Shown piece after piece: positions 5,642-8,469 of a stretch of 8,469 nt of DNA. The translations under genes were made by a program, and so were the position numbers. The stretch's first letter is position 1. Every line of letters starts with the position of its first letter. Origin of the DNA: Candidatus Helarchaeota archaeon (lineage in GTDB: Archaea > Asgardarchaeota > Lokiarchaeia > Helarchaeales > HEL-GB-A); contig JABXJU010000192.1 in assembly GCA_013375405.1 (NCBI GenBank), forward strand, positions 1-8,469, in the 5' to 3' direction. Below the pieces are notes generated by a model. It was not told where the DNA came from. It searched no databases and saw only the letters and a program-made list of their open reading frames with translations.

Positions 5642-6670
5642 ATGGCGATTGCATGGATCCCACCAAATTTATCGGGTAATATGAAAGATCTTATTAGTTT
5701 GAAAGCATTTAACGTCCTGTCGGGGGAAGAAGGAATCGTCCCAAAATCTTTGGCTATAATTCCCTTTCCCTCTCAACAACTAAATGGTTTAATAAAAACA
5801 CTAGAAATTCAGGATAAAGCCCGACGGGGTGGTATTATTGACAGCTCCATTGCCGTGCTTTTCAATGAGTCCAATGCCCTCCTTTTTTACCAGAATATCA
5901 ATCATTTTGAAACTTTGTTCAATGAAGCAGCGACGAAAATTATTAATCTAGTGGAATTAAGTGATACGACAAAACAAGAACTTGAAGATGAATTGAACAA
6001 GTTTTATAAGAAAATTATCGGAGTTGTCGCAACTTCCCTTCAAAAGAAAGAAGAACCGAAGGAAATACAAAAAAGCTTACTTTTACTATTTAATTTAGTA
6101 CGAAAAGATCTCGATAAAGTAGTAAATGCAGTATTGATGGGCGACCCCATCGTTGTGACAGGTGATAAAGGACTCGTTGAACTCATTATTAACACCCTCA
6201 CAATTTTCTGTCCCGATCGAACTCCTAAATTGGTATATTGGACCGAGGAATTTACTTCTGGCGATATTATAGGCGGCCCATCCTACCTTTCTACAGTCTT
6301 TCAAACAAACCTAATTCTAGATTTAACTAAAGGAAAAGTTTCTGGTGGGAGGTCCAATATTTTCTGTAAGAAATTATTAAAACAAGCCCGCCAATTAGAT
6401 TCGAGCCAAGCTGAACTAGTGATAAAGCACAAACTTAAGAAAGTTCATGCTTCAACTCAGGAATTACTTAATATGATAACTCAACATAGAGTTTCCCCTC
6501 AAGCAATAGAGGACTTCGTTACTGATTTAACAGAAGATGAGTTTGGATGCATCGAAAATTATATGAACTTGAAACATCCTGAACTCTCAGAAAAAGCAAC
6601 TGAAGCGATTTCCCTTTGTCGAAAAAAGATGAGCAAGATTCTGAGTGGTTTTGAGAAACAAAAATGGTAA
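5642..6670 (+). CDS. Putative longin + DENN-like protein (possible small-GTPase regulator)
   Basis: A 342-residue soluble protein from the ATG at 5642, or 362 residues if it begins at AUC 5582. The upstream 20 codons encode LITAIIYSQFDEKYGP, the typical first strand of longin/roadblock-like Asgard proteins, so the longer form is likely the true one. Numbering from 5642, residues 1-105 look like the rest of a longin-type alpha/beta domain, including GEEGIVPKSLAIIPFP (28-43) and a strand AVLFN (71-75). A helical linker follows. Residues about 158-225 (VLMGDPIVVTGDKGLVELI, a Cys-Pro at 190-191, then FTSGDIIGGPSYLSTVF) resemble by eye the central DENN segment of Rab exchange factors, where a longin-fold uDENN precedes a cDENN. 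Residues 254-342 are predicted mostly helical. No GTPase, catalytic or membrane motif is seen. It lies 15 bp upstream of the membrane-protein gene, probably in one operon. The longin-like call is moderately sure; the DENN call is a hypothesis. Confidence 0.65.
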   Translation: MAIAWIPPNLSGNMKDLISLKAFNVLSGEEGIVPKSLAIIPFPSQQLNGLIKTLEIQDKARRGGIIDSSIAVLFNESNALLFYQNINHFETLFNEAATKIINLVELSDTTKQELEDELNKFYKKIIGVVATSLQKKEEPKEIQKSLLLLFNLVRKDLDKVVNAVLMGDPIVVTGDKGLVELIINTLTIFCPDRTPKLVYWTEEFTSGDIIGGPSYLSTVFQTNLILDLTKGKVSGGRSNIFCKKLLKQARQLDSSQAELVIKHKLKKVHASTQELLNMITQHRVSPQAIEDFVTDLTEDEFGCIENYMNLKHPELSEKATEAISLCRKKMSKILSGFEKQKW

Positions 6671-6673
6671 TTT

Positions 6674-6678
6674 GAGGT
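6674..6678 (+). promoter_or_regulatory. Shine-Dalgarno for the TTG-initiated membrane protein
   Basis: GAGGT lies three bases past the stop of the longin/DENN-like gene and 7 nt before TTG 6686. It fixes the TTG as the start and indicates that the two genes are translated from one transcript. Confidence 0.6.
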
Positions 6679-6685
6679 TATTAAT

Positions 6686-7504
6686 TTGGGGGACATCCAA
6701 AAATATCTAAAAGATCATTTATTTTACTTCATCGGAATAGGAATTATCGCAGCCTTATGTATTGTTGTTCTCATTACGAAACCACATGCCGCTGCACCGG
6801 AAATCTTAGATCCAACTAAGGACAATTTCTATAACATGGTTACTTTTGGTCTTGGATTGGACTCCACCATCCTAATCTGGACAATAGGGCTTTTTCTGCT
6901 TTACCGCTGGAACAAAGGCGGTCGCTCGAATACCTCACTAATGATTTGGGGACTTGGCTTTTTGATTTACAGCCTTACATTTATTGCTCACATATTCAGA
7001 GGTTGGGGCTTTACTTGGGCAGACGAAACTTTATCGCCTGAAATATTCTTTTTATGGCGGTTTGGGATGATCCTTTGGGCGGGTGCATCCTTATACGGGA
7101 TTCTTAGAATATTGGTCGAGGATAAAAAGAAGCAAATAATTCCCTCAATTGTTGTAATAATTGCAGGATTTTTATGGTTTATCTACGGCCTATTTTTTGC
7201 TAATGTTCCTATCAATGAAAGAATAGAGACGATGATGTACGGCTTTCTCTTTACTATCTGGATCCCTATCTGTTTCTCAATTAGTTATATCTTTTTAATT
7301 TATGGACGAAAATCCAATACAACAGGTCCAAAAGTTCTTTTTCTCGGATATCTTGGCCTAACTATTACCTACATGGCATGGGCTCCATGGCATTTCGGTG
7401 ACGTTGTCTATTTCTATTTTGTTTGGTACTTTCTCTTTCTACTCTCTCTAGTTCCGCTCCTAATCGGATTTATTCTCTTGTCGAGGGAATCTGAATCAAA
7501 TTAA
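6686..7504 (+). CDS. Unrecognised polytopic membrane protein (about 8 TM segments)
   Basis: I do not recognise this 272-residue protein. It starts at TTG behind a well-placed GAGGT. Hydrophobic stretches suggest membrane segments at roughly 12-31, 53-74, 84-105, 119-142, 151-171, 182-206, 216-233 and 240-266. Short charged or basic loops (RWNKGGR at 74-80, EDKKKQ at 145-150, YGRKS at 206-210) would lie mainly on the cytoplasmic side. The membrane part is rich in Trp and aromatics, with WGLGF, RGWGFTW and WAPWHFGD as notable stretches; the two His (101 and 236) near membrane boundaries could bind a ligand or metal, but that is speculation. No transporter signature, ATPase motif or kinase domain is seen. 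It sits 15 bp after the longin/DENN-like gene, so the partner may act at the membrane with it. The convergent lipase gene ends 10 bp away. Confidence 0.75.
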   Translation: MGDIQKYLKDHLFYFIGIGIIAALCIVVLITKPHAAAPEILDPTKDNFYNMVTFGLGLDSTILIWTIGLFLLYRWNKGGRSNTSLMIWGLGFLIYSLTFIAHIFRGWGFTWADETLSPEIFFLWRFGMILWAGASLYGILRILVEDKKKQIIPSIVVIIAGFLWFIYGLFFANVPINERIETMMYGFLFTIWIPICFSISYIFLIYGRKSNTTGPKVLFLGYLGLTITYMAWAPWHFGDVVYFYFVWYFLFLLSLVPLLIGFILLSRESESN

Positions 7505-7509
7505 TTTAA

Positions 7510-7515
7510 TTTTTT
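7510..7515 (+). terminator. T-tract in the 10-bp spacer between convergent genes
   Basis: TTAATTTAATTTTTT follows the membrane-protein gene; the six-T run could serve as an archaeal U-tract terminator for the plus-strand operon. It touches the TGA of the convergent lipase gene. Confidence 0.35.
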
Positions 7516-8354
7516 CAGAGATGTTGGTCCAACCATTTTGCGAGGTCATCCAAGACAACTTCCCTGTCTTTCTCTAATTCATTATAAATCTCATGTCTCA
7601 AGCCTTGGTATATTCGAACAGTCCGATCTTCCATTGTTAACCGGGATTCTAAGAGCTTTATTCCAAAAACGATAAAATCCTTTGATCCACCTTGTATTAA
7701 AAGTGGGAGTTTGAATTTACCAATGAAATTTTTGATTGCGAATATGGGATATATCATTTCCATTGCTAATTGGAGAGTTATCGTTTTGATAATGAGAGGA
7801 TCTTTTGTATAAGCTTTGCTAACCTCAGGATCGTTAGAAAGCCTGTTTGCAAGAGGAAGGCTTATCCGGAGCGGTGGGAGGAATTTTGAGATGAATCTCA
7901 TCAAACCACGCGTTCGTTTCAGAATGTCATTTGTTATTATTCCACTTGGAAAACTCCCGGTCCCTGAAAGAATCAACCCTTTTAAAAGATGTTCGAATTT
8001 TTTTACGAAGTGAGGTGCTATAAAGCTGCCCATTGAATGGCCTAGGAGGAAAATTGGTAGATTTGGGTGTTGTGCTCTAATAAGATCGTGGAATATCTTC
8101 GCATCATCTACGTACTGGTCAAACTTATCTACATGCGTCCGAATACCACCTGATTTTCCATGTCCTCGATGATCATTGGCATAGATTGCATAACCGAGCG
8201 GGACCAGTTTATTAACGACATTTAGATATCGTCCTGAATGCTCCCCAAAACCATGAATAATTTGGACTACCGCTTTTGGATTGTCAGGGATCCACGCTTG
8301 ATAATATAATTCCAATCCCCCTACCCCATTAAACCTCCCTTCTTCATGCTTCAT
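7515..8354 (-). CDS. Alpha/beta hydrolase, monoacylglycerol lipase / lysophospholipase-like
   Basis: A 279-residue serine hydrolase, the usual length for the monoglyceride-lipase family, predicted to cleave an ester bond in monoacylglycerols or lysolipids. The family wording is clear: HGFGEHSGRY (34-43) forms the oxyanion region, NDHRGHGKSGG (60-70) follows, and the nucleophile elbow GHSMG (105-109) puts the Ser at 107. The acid is Asp226 in GGSKDFIV (222-229) and the His is 254 in LRHEIYNE (252-259), so the triad is complete. Residues about 132-200 form the variable cap that sets substrate choice. There is no signal peptide or membrane anchor, so it should act in the cytosol. It starts at ATG 8354 behind a TATA-like box and is probably a single-gene unit. 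With the acyl-CoA synthetase and dehydrogenase nearby, it could feed free fatty acids to beta-oxidation; that link is inferred. Confidence 0.9.
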   Translation of the reverse strand: MKHEEGRFNGVGGLELYYQAWIPDNPKAVVQIIHGFGEHSGRYLNVVNKLVPLGYAIYANDHRGHGKSGGIRTHVDKFDQYVDDAKIFHDLIRAQHPNLPIFLLGHSMGSFIAPHFVKKFEHLLKGLILSGTGSFPSGIITNDILKRTRGLMRFISKFLPPLRISLPLANRLSNDPEVSKAYTKDPLIIKTITLQLAMEMIYPIFAIKNFIGKFKLPLLIQGGSKDFIVFGIKLLESRLTMEDRTVRIYQGLRHEIYNELEKDREVVLDDLAKWLDQHL

Positions 8355-8379
8355 GTATTGATATCTCTAATACTAATGT

Positions 8380-8391
8380 TATAAATAAATT
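8380..8391 (-). promoter_or_regulatory. TATA-like box of the alpha/beta hydrolase gene
   Basis: On the minus strand this reads AATTTATTTATA, with its centre about 31 nt before the ATG at 8354. That spacing predicts a transcript starting only a few bases before the ATG, so nearly leaderless, in line with the lack of a clear Shine-Dalgarno (only a weak GAGAT about 8 nt upstream). Confidence 0.4.
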
Positions 8392-8408
8392 GTAGCCTGA
8401 GTCAAAAT

Positions 8409-8451
8409 TCGGAAATGCGTTAGTTCTTCCGACAAATTCGCTCATAGCGAA
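8409..8451. other. Two tandem small hairpins in intergenic DNA at the right edge
   Basis: TCGGAA (8409-8414) pairs with TTCCGA (8427-8432) across a 12-nt loop. TTCGCT (8437-8442) pairs perfectly with AGCGAA (8446-8451) across CAT. A T-rich stretch follows the second stem on the plus strand. They may belong to a regulatory site upstream of the hydrolase gene or to the transcript of a gene beyond the window. Six-base stems are short, so chance is not excluded. Confidence 0.3.
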
Positions 8452-8469
8452 CTTTTCACTTCCTTTTCA

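Noticed and set aside
6095..6304. Minus-strand open frame inside the longin/DENN-like gene
   Set aside because: It is antisense to the cDENN-like segment and has no independent support.
7816..8013. Plus-strand open frame inside the hydrolase gene
   Set aside because: It is opposite the hydrolase cap and core region, with no motif or start signal.

Overview
The window looks like a piece of an Asgard-type archaeal genome (Lokiarchaeia-like is my best guess, not proven). The reasons are: AT-rich DNA with archaeal TATA-like boxes and oligo-T termination tracts rather than bacterial -35/-10 promoters; a mixture of leaderless and Shine-Dalgarno-led genes; a longin-like 'FDEKYGP' protein of a type I associate with Asgard archaea; and lipid-metabolism enzymes fused to winged-helix DNA-binding domains.

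Layout. At the left edge is the 3' part of an acyl-CoA dehydrogenase gene with a C-terminal winged helix (1-860, +). A lone FRG-domain gene follows (912-1751, +), then a winged-helix / Cys-rich / 2x[4Fe-4S] ferredoxin protein (1857-2984, +). Convergent to it lies a 736-residue fatty-acyl-CoA synthetase of the FATP/very-long-chain type with an N-terminal winged helix (3003-5213, -). The 428-bp gap after it (5214-5641) is not empty. It holds a 53-codon ORF (5301-5462, +) that is a near-identical copy of the last cluster and tail of the upstream ferredoxin gene, followed by an AT-rich stretch. Next come two closely spaced + strand genes. The first is a soluble protein whose N-terminal part resembles a longin/uDENN fold and whose middle part resembles a cDENN segment (5642-6670, probably starting at 5582). 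The second is an unrecognised protein with about eight membrane segments (6686-7504). Convergent to them is a monoacylglycerol-lipase-like alpha/beta hydrolase (7515-8354, -). The last 115 bp hold its promoter and two small hairpins.

How the parts fit. A lipase, an acyl-CoA synthetase and an acyl-CoA dehydrogenase together suggest fatty-acid release, activation and first-step beta-oxidation, with the ferredoxin protein as a possible electron carrier or redox sensor. Three proteins in this neighbourhood carry a winged helix: C-terminal in the dehydrogenase, N-terminal in the ferredoxin and the synthetase. That suggests enzymes or redox proteins that also bind DNA or report metabolic state to transcription. 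The longin/DENN-like gene plus membrane protein forms a separate module that could act on small GTPases at membranes; this is inference from pattern matching by eye.

Most worth following up are the longin+DENN-like architecture, its apparent non-AUG (AUC) start, the mini-ferredoxin that differs from its parent by silent changes only over 47 codons, and the recurring winged-helix fusions.
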